Program-made: the position numbers and the translations under genes
Shown here: positions 12,264 through 22,509 of the stretch, piece after piece
How the letters are laid out: every line of letters begins with the position of its first letter
Position numbering within the stretch: the first letter of the stretch is position 1
Source: Mactromeris polynyma
Lineage: Eukaryota; Mollusca; Bivalvia; Venerida; Mactridae
Assembly (NCBI GenBank): GCA_032209605.1
Contig: JASFXZ010000015.1
Span: forward strand, 558,001-622,000
Direction: 5' to 3'
DNA: 64,000 bases
Notes under the pieces: generated by a model
What the model was told of the DNA's origin: nothing
Seen by the model: the letters and a program-made list of their open reading frames with translations, nothing else
Databases searched by the model: none

Positions 12264-12360
12264 CAATAATAATCATAATAATCATAATAATCATAATAAT
12301 CATAATAATCTTAATAATCATAATAATCATAATTATCATAGTAATCATAATAATCATAAT
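12264..12360. repeat. (ATAATC)n microsatellite
   Basis: About 15 copies of a 6- to 9-bp AT-rich ATAATC/ATAATAATC motif. A poly-Ile ORF across it is an artefact. Confidence 0.9.
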
Positions 12361-12596
12361 GGTACTATGAGTTGATAAATTTTATGTCGGAGATGATCAA
12401 AACTTTTATTGTATTTCAGGGACCATACACTGATACATCTGTTTGTAGTGTAGGTATTTAGGCGGTAAACAGCTATATGTATGCTCCACGATATAAGAAT
12501 ATAAAATTGAAATCACACATTTAAAAAAAAAGATTACATGTAATGATTGACACAAGGGTAAGAATAATATACGATTGTATTTGCTAATAATAAACA

Positions 12597-13072
12597 GGGA
12601 ACGACACATGCATAAGACAATGCCTCTTCACACAGACCTCCGGGAAAACAACAATCCATAAAACATAAGGTACTTGAGGAGGCTCAAGGGTAGACACGTG
12701 AGGGAAAGGCGCAAGCAATGGCCGATCATAAATCATAACTAAGAGAATCAAAGAGGATCAACAGTGGGAGATTTAATGGATGGAAAAGGCCACAGGTCAA
12801 GTCAAGAAAGCTGGCAACAATAAGCCGAAACTGGGCAGAAATTAACATGACGCTGTATAATGTGAATGAATTGCACTTGGGAAAGGGAAATATAACATAC
12901 ATCTAAACATAAACAGAAGTAATAACCATACAGAGATTTACAGCCTTGGAAATGTCAGTAAAAATTCTAGTGGTTTAAATCGATTCAGCAGCTAGCTAAT
13001 CTCACATCTAATCGCTATATGGTCATTGATTTCCAACACATTCACATAAATTGACTAAGTACGCAGAAACTT
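12597..13072 (+). repeat. Dispersed ~450-bp repeat in the unit 1-only segment
   Basis: Fourth copy in unit 1, nearly full length, within the segment that unit 2 lacks. Confidence 0.65.
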
Positions 13073-13260
13073 ATCATTAGTAAAAACACGACTGTACTTA
13101 ATGAATATTAAGATGCGTTATGAAACAGCATTATAGATCAGAGTTATCTTAATAATGCCAAATTGACTTCATATGTATCACCAAATGACGTGATAATAAA
13201 GAAAGAAACTTGGTAAAATCTACCTGATAGATATGCCCCAATGATAAGTTCAATTAAGAC

Positions 13261-13852
13261 AATAAGTATAATTTTATAAAATGCTGTCATAATGAAGATA
13301 GAAGCATAGCGAAATTCCAACTGATATAATATATATGACTCAATGTACGTAATGCATAGAGGATGGGCGATTAATCAAATTAACAATGATCAACGAACTA
13401 ATATTTTGACATACACAAACAAACAATGGAAATGAAACAACGAAAACATCAACGTAAACCCGAAACATCACAGACAACACAACACAACACAATACCAAAA
13501 GGGCTGGATAATAGTTTTAAGACACTCAATGGAACATGTTCTGTTGGTTGCAGAGCAAAAGTAAATGCCTACAAAGTCCCGCATATAATCCTTAAAGACA
13601 TGATCATCATAATTCATATCCTGCCATATCAAGAAGGATTTACAGACATAACTTCATTTAGTTTAAAAACATTTCAGTGTCCGGTTTGCAGTAAATACAG
13701 ATTTGAAAATCTATCAAGTATTGATTTACTTAAAATCTTACCTGCAGTAGTTCTGATCATGTTAAGGATTGTTACCCTTCCTAATGAACTTATTAATTAG
13801 TTTCGCAAATAACTGATAAAAAAAAAATCTTATCAATATAGCGAATTTCATA
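13261..13852. other. Spacer with an unsupported ORF (unit 1)
   Basis: A 124-codon ORF (13426-13800, plus) contains no recognised domain. Its counterpart (43211-43489) is frameshifted after the SLKT residues, arguing against coding. Confidence 0.5.
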
Positions 13853-14905
13853 TACAATACAATACACTTTATTGGCAAAATCGGCATAGTACATACCTTT
13901 GACCATTTACAAATAAGGTAACGATATATGGTCAAGACTCAAAACTTATTACAAAATGTACATACAAACAAACATAAATATATATATATATGTATTACAG
14001 ATTCTAGCAAATATACTGTATAAATGTTATTATCATGTGATAGACATCCATAAAAAAATGGTTTAGTAATGCCTGTCTCAAACAAATATTTGACACTAGT
14101 TCCATATTATAAAATGATATCAGGATAGTTATGGCAACATTTACGAAACGTCTTACATAATTTATGATAACGATAGCATTGTTTTAGAATGTTACCTGTA
14201 AGTAGAATGTTACGCTTATATAAGTCCTCTAGATTATTGTTCGCCTCTGATACCGTATAAGTTGAGATAAATATATACCGCAAGACGCACTTCTGGGAAT
14301 ATTGTCACCGAGTGACAGAAAGTTTATAATCTCAAAGTCATAATCGTCTCGTTTTTCGTAAATTTTTGTAGTAATAATATCATTTTCTATGAAAATGTCT
14401 AAGTCAAGAAACGAGTCATGTGTATCCAATGTGTTTGCTTTCGAAAGTTGTAGCTCTGTTGGATATATTTTATTTATCATGACTGGAAAATACTCATTAT
14501 CAATATTCAAAATATCGTCTAAAACGAGAGGCACATGTATTATTGAAAGCGTCAATTAGATCCATTTCAATTTCTTTGGATGAGGATAACATAAAGTCGC
14601 TTTCATAACAGAATAAGAATAAGTGGAGCACAGTTAGTTCCAATAGGAATGCCAACATTCTGTTGGTACACTGAGTTATCAAAATGAATAAAGATAGTAA
14701 TCGGTAAAAAATATAGAACTTGACAGACATCATGACACGTCGAGATGGTACAGTTACTGTAATTATTAGAAGTAAAGAATGACAAATATGTATGTTGATT
14801 GATTGTAAATCTTTTTCGATTAAATGTGTAAGTTTGGTTTTAATTAAGTTATGAGGAAGGGAAGTATAACTATTACAGACATTATAAGTAGAGATATGTT
14901 TTAAG
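13853..14905 (-). pseudogene. 5'-truncated retroelement with reverse-transcriptase remains (unit 1)
   Basis: Minus strand. Fragments in shifting frames give the RT signatures GIPIGTNCAPL (about 14640), DDILNIDN (the YxDD-type motif, about 14505), FLDLDIF and KIYEKRDDYDF, then a C-terminal connection region. It ends with AATAAAG followed by TGTATTGTATTG at 13853-13880, like a simple-repeat tail. At least two frameshifts and no intact ORF. The RT is not a standard LINE type by its GTNCAP motif; Penelope-like or a related group is a tentative guess. Confidence 0.75.
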
Positions 14906-14968
14906 TAATGACTTGTACATTGTAGTGCTTTATAATATTATTGTTCAGTTCCATCTGCAAGTTTGTGG

Positions 14969-15064
14969 ATGACATCATCCAGAAAATTGCAGATGTCACC
15001 ATCCATATAGTTTGGGATGCCAGGATCCATACAGTTAGGATACCAGCATCCAGTAAGTTGCGCC
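14969..15064. repeat. 24-bp minisatellite, 4 copies (unit 1)
   Basis: Unit like ATGCCAGCATCCAGACAATT plus GCGG; copies diverge by 15-30%. Confidence 0.8.
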
Positions 15065-16924
15065 TTACAGATGCCACATAATCAAAAGTATTAATGCATT
15101 ATCAAACGACAATTCTACAATATTGGACAAAACTGGCATATCTTTCCATTAAAATGCTATGTTGCTGTTTTATCAAATTGTAAGTATGAACATTTTAAAT
15201 TCTATAAGCGAATACATTCGTTGATAAACGACGAATTGAAAATAAAACGTTTGATCAAACAAATCGACATAAACAAACATTTAATTGTTAAACAGTAACA
15301 ACAGTTTCGTACGACTTTTCTGTAGAATAAATAAACTAACAGGTGACTAATTGCAATTACGAATGTAAATGTACCTCAAAATGTCGGCCGAACTTTACTG
15401 CGAATGAGACGTTCCTCTAGATGGCGCTTATTTATTTTGTCATGGAAACAGGGTCAAGTGTCGATAGGGTGTACTTCAGTCTCTGAAGATTGTCACGAGT
15501 TCTCTCCCTTTTATTTCCCTTCTACAGTACATGAAGACACGAACTTTCAAATATATCGATGAAGTACACCTATTTCGTCTATTTCGTGGCATGAACAACT
15601 TTTCTTTCAAACTTCCTCTAGTTTATACAAATCCTTCAAACATTGGCGCAGACATTCATCAAAATGCACAAAACTTTGTCGATTTGCTTTAACACCAGAA
15701 GACACAAAAAATAATATTTCCAACTGGCTGGTAACGTTGTTTATGCTGAGTGATTCATATCTCCACCTTCTCTCCTTTGGTATCGGGCGCTTTTTCCGAT
15801 ACCTTCATATTTACCCTCTGCTTTATAACTCCCGCATGACTGATATGTTCTATTTTTAGACAGGCGAATCGACATGTGTCAATAGCTATTCAGCGAGCCG
15901 CTTGTAAAGACTCGCTTATGTCCCAAACGTAGGGCATTAAACATGTGTAAATAAAGCTTAATTAATAAATGCGAGTGTGCATTTAATAGACAGCTGTTTG
16001 CTATAGAAATGGCGCAGTGACAATGAAAATTGCTAGAACAACTTAATAAATCTAACGTAAGTGACTATCGTTTTGACGGCATGCCAAAATTATTCCGATG
16101 CCTGTAAATGTGTAGTGATTTAAGGTCATTTAAACAGCTTCCGATGCGGAATCTGCGAATATTTTAAAATGCGTCATCTCGTTCATACTCGGTATCTTGT
16201 TACTTAAATTCGCCACACTATTTGTAATACATCGATGAAAGAACGAAACACTGCCTTCTGCAAATATCCCTCGACACAAAAGGCTATACATTGTGTACAC
16301 ATTTGATTGGTTATAACCTGGAAAATACCCATCTATTATAAACTCAGTAGTCATGTGATCATGCCCTCCAATGCAATTTAGTATCAGGAACGAACGGAGA
16401 TTTCGAGGTCAAATATACTGGGTTATACTGCAGCGTGTGAATGTAACGGTAGTGGAATCAAAGCGCTGTGTTGAATGCAATCTCCACCCCTCAGAGTCAT
16501 GAATGAGAACCAAAACACTAATTCGTAATTGATACTATTGACTAATCAGATACATGTATCAGGCGTTCCATGAAGCTACTTATTCTCTCTCTTACATCCA
16601 TACTGCTTTGTTTACGACATTGAAGCATAAACGCGTTGACCTCAATTTATTACTTTAGAAAACAATTCATTGCAGTTTCTGCATTTAATACCTTCAGTGG
16701 TAAAATTAATATAATTTTAACATGCGGAGGAACTTTCTAGAGAAATACGTGTCTTTTATATTGTCCGCCTAAGGACACCGTCGAAAAGTCCTGCGAAAAC
16801 AGCTTTTTACACGTCTTCGGGTGTTCATACCAAGGTTTTCGTAAGGCGCGCATTTTGATGCATTTCTTGGGAAAACTTCGGCAATTCTTGACGGATTTGC
16901 ATTAAGTAGTTTTATTTGACAGAT
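15065..16924. other. Intergenic DNA without recognised features (unit 1)
   Basis: About 1.9 kb. ORFs here are short and are interrupted by a one-base shift in unit 2 (45949-46152 region). Unit 1 has a replaced stretch of about 110 bp near 15705-15815. Confidence 0.5.
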
Positions 16925-17573
16925 TTAAAGGTGATGAACTCCAGATTGACGAGCGAGCAAAAAAAAGAAAATTGTCAAATATTTACAAAATCTTGATATC
17001 GTTGCACGTAAAGCTCTAAAACATTATTACTTTCATTCATCATTACTTGCGAAACATTGTCATAGCGTAGTTTTTCGTATTTTTCCATCGAAAATTTTAC
17101 TAGGGTTAGTCTACCCTGTAAATCTAAAAATAGAACCGTAAACATTGAGCTCATGCACATTCGGAACGTCTCTGTCATTCAAACAATTCATCAGCGCAAA
17201 GAAAAGAATAAATGCAGTAAACAAGGTAGCTATAAGTCACTTACTATTTATTTGCACGCAACGAAAATAAATAATCACTGAACAATTATCTCCTCGATGT
17301 CAGTAGTGGATCACACCATTGGTATGTTTATTTTGCAAATTGATCATGTGACTCGTGAGGTGCATGCTGGATGGGAACTCCGCGGTATTTTTAAACTGGA
17401 AAACTCCGATTGCTCGATATTACGACGGCGATTTAGTTAGCCTAATTGCTTTAAATTATTCAAATATTCACCATCTACAGCTTTTATTAACGTGTATGAT
17501 GATACAACTACACATATTTTGCGGAATTGCAAAAACGACGATTTGTTTTCAATCTGGAGTTTAGCACCTTTAA
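16925..17573. mobile_element. TTAA-flanked non-autonomous DNA element (unit 1 only)
   Basis: A 641-bp element (16929-17569) with inverted ends AGGTGATGAACTCCAGATTG and AGGTGCTAAACTCCAGATTG, flanked by TTAA on both sides (16925-16928, 17570-17573). Unit 2 has the empty site GATTTGATATTC at 46759-46762 (TTGA for TTAA). TTAA duplication is typical of piggyBac- or Kolobok-type transposases; none is encoded here. Confidence 0.82.
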
Positions 17574-18140
17574 TATTCATGCAACTTATGTGGTGCGTAT
17601 CTTTGATGTAGTTTATTGTATGAAGTGTGTAATTTCGGGCGCGGAAGGAAGTGAGGTGTGAAAAGCGTTGGCCTTCACGTACTATGTTTACATACACTAT
17701 AGAAAGAACAAGGGAGACAACACTAGGATGGATGAAGGCAATCACCTACGCTGTGATGTCCCCTTATACTTATCGGAGATATGTGCCATCACAAACTTTT
17801 CGTCAAGATTTTTGACAAAATATATTTTTTTTTAATTAATTTTGGTTGACAATTTTATATCTAAAAATCTTAATTTCAAACATATAAGATGCTTGGTGGT
17901 ATGAAAAGTTAAAAAGAACAATATTTAAAAAATATTTAAAAATAACCAACCATCATCACGTGAGTTTCTTTTTCCGATCCACCTTTTTATCCAACCATTC
18001 ATCATAACGTGACTTTTGTGATGGCAGTGGTCATTACTGTACTGCAAGGGAAGATAACCACTTCGTGGAGTTTGGGATAAGGGAGACATATTTCAAGACC
18101 ATCGCCAAACAGAGGATACAACGCAAACAATTATAAAATA
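17574..18140. other. Intergenic DNA without recognised features (unit 1)
   Basis: AT-rich, about 570 bp; matches 46763-47332 of unit 2. Nothing coding is supported. Confidence 0.5.
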
Positions 18141-18515
18141 CTGCCTTGCGTTCAGTTACGGCGAACGATAGCCCGCTCACTGTTATATACCTAACAAGTG
18201 TATTGACCGCATCATTTTTATTCTGGTTCCCTGCCTCAAAGACAGTCAAGGCAGGGAACCAGCCCTGTGTTCGTTTTGCAATTTGGTTCCCCGTGTGCAG
18301 TCATTGTGATACGGTGGACCAGGGATACAAAACAAAACCTGAGCGACTGATAGCCGTAACTGAACGCAGTGTTAGGCTCAAATATTAGCGTGCTACCTCC
18401 GAGTTGCGATAGCGAGTGATATGAAACGTTTTTCGCTAACACGCCGGTCAATAGCAAAACTCACGTGCTGTTTCGTAACGTTTTGGAATGATAGCCTTTA
18501 CTGAACGCAAGGCTG
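18141..18515. mobile_element. TA-flanked MITE with internal hairpin (unit 1)
   Basis: 375 bp with ends CTGCCTTGCGTTCAGT and CAGCCTTGCGTTCAGT (reverse strand), flanked by TA (18139-18140, 18516-18517), as expected of a Tc1/mariner-type MITE. It contains a hairpin with arms CTGGTTCCCTGCCT/AGGCAGGGAACCAG at about 18224-18263. Confidence 0.7.
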
Positions 18516-18750
18516 TACTCTACTTAGTTATTCATCATGATTATATTTATACTCGATTACGGTTGTTCATGAAATGTGTTTGTCCATTGTACTCATGAAC
18601 CACAATCGTATATTGGACAATGAACTGTTTGTGTGACACTATGATATTCCCGAGTGCTCCGGATTTCAAGTAAAGTAAAGTTATACTCATGTTTTGTTCA
18701 TCTGAAAACGGAAACAAACATGAACATATTTTTCATGTATACTATGTTTA

Positions 18751-19700
18751 CTAGCGGAAAAAAAACGCAAGTTCGGTTTTGGTTTCATAACTTTTTTATG
18801 GATAATTACTTACATTTCGCACACGGTATACAGGCTCGTGTACGGTCTAGAAAATTTCGGTCAAGCATGATCTCGAGCCATGAAAACCATACCAAATCAG
18901 TTAGGTTTAACGCCACGACGTCCGTACGTTGGCCCGCCACTTAAGCACAGACGACGTGAACATCGTATGCAATGGTTGAATGAGCACGCACCAAATTTGT
19001 TCGTCTCGCTCAGTGGCGACGTGTTTGGAAATTGATATATTTGAAAGGTGGGTCTGTGATGGTTTGGGGTGGAATTTCTCATGGTGTGAAAACACCTTTA
19101 GTTGTTATTCAGTGCAATCTTACAGCAATTCGCTATAGAGATCAGGTCTCAGTCTCACGTTGTTACACTCATCCATGCTCGCAACTTCACGTTCCAACAA
19201 GATAATGCGAGACTGCACGTTGCAAGGGTTTGGCGCGACCTTCCTTAATTGTCACAATGTTCAGGTTCTCGATTGGCCACCCTTTAGTCGAGATTTGAAC
19301 CCAATCGAGCATGTGTGGGATGAGCTAGACAGACGTTTAAGAAAACGCATCAACGCTCCAAATAACGTTGCTGAACTCACAAATGCCCTGATTGAGGAGT
19401 GGAATAACATCCTACAGAGGTCCGTCAATAATTTGAAGGGATCCATGATTAGACGAGTTAGGGCAGTGATCGCAGCCCGCGGCGGACACACACGCTATCG
19501 ATTAGTTTTAAGAAATAGCGTAGGGTGTCTACGTTAAAACGTCACTGTGGACATGTCAACTGGTATAGAATTAAACTTATCATTAACAATCCGTCGAAAA
19601 ATGTTCAAAGCACACATACTGTACAACATTAGATCCAAATCATTTAAACATTTCGAATATTTTACACCAAAACCGAACTTGCGTTTCTTATTTCCGCTAG
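18751..19700 (+). mobile_element. Tc1-like transposon, internally deleted (unit 1)
   Basis: Ends CTAGCGGAAA...ACGCAAGTTCGGTTTTGG at 18751 and inverted at 19668-19700, each next to TA. The 950-bp body encodes a broken plus-strand transposase (see 19022-19537). Confidence 0.85.
19022..19537 (+). pseudogene. Tc1-family transposase remnant (unit 1)
   Basis: Motifs MVWGGISHG, FQQDNARLHVARV (second catalytic Asp) and DWPPFSRDLNPIEHVWDEL (catalytic Glu, DD34E spacing) lie in at least two frames. A segment just before MVWGGI is deleted relative to unit 2, and a stop follows VWRDLP. Not functional. Confidence 0.85.
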
Positions 19701-20024
19701 TATATTAACTAAGTATAAACTCATAATGTATTCATCCATATTATTCTGTATATTCGATCCAAAGTTTTAACTCGAAACAATATAATATAATTATACATAC
19801 ACTGTATATCATAGTATGTACTTCTTATAAGCATCGATGTCATGTAAACCTGACAATAATCCGTGTTGTGGTTAGATTTTTAGATTAGCATAAACATAGA
19901 CAGAGAACAAATACAAGAGAACAAACCTTCTGCATAATGAGATCAATGTCGTGCTTGTCTCAATGATTCTTCACCAGAAATATTTTAAGGCATTTAAAGC
20001 TACACTAAACTGTGTTAATTGAAA

Positions 20025-20470
20025 TAGAAATTTCAAATTGTTCCGGCGACGGAACATTTTCATTGCTGTATTTATTTATTGTAGTTTTAGTTGGATATGT
20101 CTGTTTGTTCATAGAAATTTCAAATTGTTCCGGCAACGGAACATTTCATTTATTGGATGTTCTTCTCAATTTTGTTCCGGCGCCGGAACATTTGATTTTG
20201 CACATAGAAATTTCAAATTGTTCCGGTGACGGAACATTTAACTTTGCAGATAGAAATTTCAAAATGTTCCAGCGACGGAACATTTCATTGCTGTATTTAT
20301 TTATCATATTTTTAGTTTGATAATGTGTGTTTATTCATAGAAATTTCAAATTGTTCCGGCGACGGAACATTTCTTTTATTGGATGTACTTCTCAATTTTG
20401 TTTTTCATTGCTGTATTTATTTATTATATATTTAGTTGGATATGTCTGTTTGTTCCGTTGACGGAACATT
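20025..20470. repeat. Array of TGTTCCG-N4-CGGAACA palindromes, 7 copies (unit 1)
   Basis: Each copy is an 18-bp near-perfect palindrome, usually inside TTTCAAA(T)TGTTCCG..., with centres GCGA, GCAA, GCGC, GTGA or TTGA. Spacing is irregular, about 45-100 bp. Arms are almost invariant (one CCAG variant) while centres vary. ORFs across the array are artefacts. Confidence 0.88.
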
Positions 20471-20479
20471 TTGTTTTAT

Positions 20480-21208
20480 AGAATGTAATTTCATATCGTC
20501 GACGTAATTCGGGAAAGACGTATGTTAGATTCTGCAACTTTCGGATAATCAAGAAAAACTTTTTTCGCGAACGTTTGAGCACTGATCTCTATGAAATTTA
20601 GTACAGTGACCATTATTAAAAGCATAATTAGAACAGTATATTTAAAGCTAACAGTGAACATCATCTTTCCAATTTAAAAAACATACGATATTTCAGAACC
20701 AGTTTTTTTCCTTCTTAAGGAACTATACGCAAAATACAACATTTTGTAATTAAATGATATGTTTCTTTCTAAATATATACGACCTTTAATAAAATAAAGA
20801 TTTATGTTTTCAGACCTGTAATCGAACAAAACATTTTAAGAAGACTTCATATTACCTTGTATGTAAATAATAAAAGACGCAACATTATTATGAACTATGA
20901 AATAAAACGAATGACATATCATTTAATAAAACATTTTCAGAATGTTAAACATTATTTCATAGGTTACTTTATCCATTGGAATTCCTCATATAGCAATAAC
21001 TTGAAACATTATATGAAAATAATCGAACAGCGAGAAGAAAATACAATACAAATGAATTACTTATTTATAATATAACTTATTTCTTAGGTTAAAAGCTTCA
21101 TGGATAAACAATGACAGATTTTTAAAAACATTCTTACTTTCTGAGCTTATATTATACTACATATACACAATGTAGTATTTGATTATATCTATATGTTATA
21201 ATAAAATT
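20480..21208. other. AT-rich spacer (unit 1)
   Basis: Contains a 72-codon ORF (20857-21075) that is open in both units but is strongly AT-biased and of unrecognised family; I do not call it a gene. Counterpart 49760-50486. Confidence 0.45.
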
Positions 21209-22260
21209 TACACTGGAACCCCTTTAATCCGGAAACCCCTGTAAACCGGACCAATCGTACGGTCCCAACTTTTTTACAATATAAATCACCCCTTTAATCC
21301 GGAAACCCCTTAATTTCGGAAAACGGACAAGAATTTTGGCCCAATATGGATATTTCCATTACAAATCACCCCTTCAAACCGGACAAGAATAAAGTTTGCG
21401 TCTTGCTCAAGACCTTTCGATGGAAAAATTTGATCCAAAGCACTGTGTTATTCGTAAGAAATGATTTTCGAATGCATATTCGATTAAACAACTGGAATCA
21501 TAAGTTTAAAATATACATTTGATATACAGTAAATACAGTCAATTTATATATTTTTGTAAAATGGATTTTTTCACACCTAATTAGTGTTTGGCTAGAGCAT
21601 CTGTCTGTCATGATTGGATCTTAATTGCTATAACAACAGATTGGCGGTAGTCAATTTATATATTTTTGTAAAATGGATTTTTTCACTTGGCTAGAGCATC
21701 TGTCTGACATGATTGGATCTTAATTGCTATAACAACAGATTGGTGGTGTGGGTTATAATTGTCACCGGTTCTTTGTTTAGTTCATGACCCTTGTGGTATT
21801 TGACCATGTACTAGTGTCTTTCAGGGGTTCTCATCCAACCAATCAATTGTTATAAATTATCTGAGTAAATGATAATTGCAATTATTTTTAATTTTGAAAG
21901 CATATCTTGAAGATAATTTTTTTACATTTCCTTGTATTGTAAAACAACAATGTCTACAGAACCCGCAAAACGCAAACATACTGAACTGTTATTAGATGAT
22001 TAAGTTCAAGTCATCAAGGTGGTTGAATACAGATTGCCTAAATGATCAATTTTATATTGCAATGTTGATATTGAAAGGAATACATAATCGAGACGAATAT
22101 GTCCAAACGACTGAAATAAAACCTACACCGTGTTGAATGTATTGCTTGTCCATTCTGGCCATCGTTGAAAATCAAGAAAACGTATAATATTATCATAAAT
22201 ATATTGTATGTGTCATAGTTTGTATACATATGATTATTTCTTTGTACCAAGTGTAGATAT
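21209..22260 (+). pseudogene. pogo/Tigger-like element remnant (unit 1)
   Basis: Begins TTACACTGGAACCCCTTTAA, with internal CCCCTTTAATCCGGAAACC repeats typical of pogo-like termini. At 21950 an ATG opens MSTEPAKRKHTELLLDD, stop, then VQVIKVVEYR, resembling the CENP-B/Tigger N-terminal helix-turn-helix. Several stops follow. No matching right terminus was found. Contains the duplication at 21537-21746. Confidence 0.5.
21537..21746. repeat. Two-copy tandem duplication, ~105 bp each (unit 1)
   Basis: AGTCAATTTATATATTTTTG ... CAACAGATTGG(C/T)GGT occurs at 21537-21648 and 21649-21746; the second lacks ACCTAATTAGTGTT. Counterpart 50830-51040. Confidence 0.85.
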
Positions 22261-22386
22261 GTTATGCTCTCCAGTTATTTGAGGTAATAAAAGTATATAT
22301 TATCCGTGGTCCTTTTTTGCACACGGGACGTCCTTAGGGACTGGGGTAGTCTGGCCATAATACAATTATTTATTTTTATTTTCTAG

Positions 22387-22509
22387 TGTTTCACATGTGG
22401 ACCAGTCAAAATTAAAGCCACTAAATATCAGCAGTTGCAACAGCTAAAGTCAGTGCTGGCAAAATATTATCACAGTTTCTATGACAATTTACTACATGTA
22501 GAAAATTGA
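22387..22509 (+). other. Candidate 3'-terminal exon, 40 codons (unit 1)
   Basis: A strong acceptor (TTATTTTTATTTTCTAG) is followed by 40 open codons, CFTCGPVKIKATKYQQ..., and TGA. The sequence is identical in unit 2 (51680-51802). No donor exon was found upstream and the family is not recognised. Confidence 0.25.

Larger units (their letters stand above)
10875..13260. other. Segment present only in unit 1
   Basis: 2,386 bp lying exactly between the GGGCCCG element's right end and AATAAGTATAATT. In unit 2 these two points are joined directly at 43050/43051. It contains an ATAATC microsatellite and one dispersed repeat. No gene is recognised; the ORFs in it have no family features. Confidence 0.8.

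Noticed and set aside
12089..12370. 93-codon ORF rich in isoleucine
   Set aside because: Translation of an ATAATC microsatellite.
13426..13800. 124-codon plus-strand ORF
   Set aside because: Frameshifted in unit 2 (43211-43489), no domain, compositionally AT-rich.
16130..16354. 74-codon minus-strand ORF
   Set aside because: A one-base change breaks the start region in unit 2 and no family is recognised.
20012..20320. ORF over the palindrome array, and the idea of a CRISPR array
   Set aside because: The repeats are palindromes with irregular, partly repeated spacers in a eukaryotic intergenic region; no cas genes or unique equal-length spacers.
20857..21075. 72-codon ORF open in both units
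   Set aside because: Composition follows the local AT bias, there is no domain, and two recent copies staying open is weak evidence.
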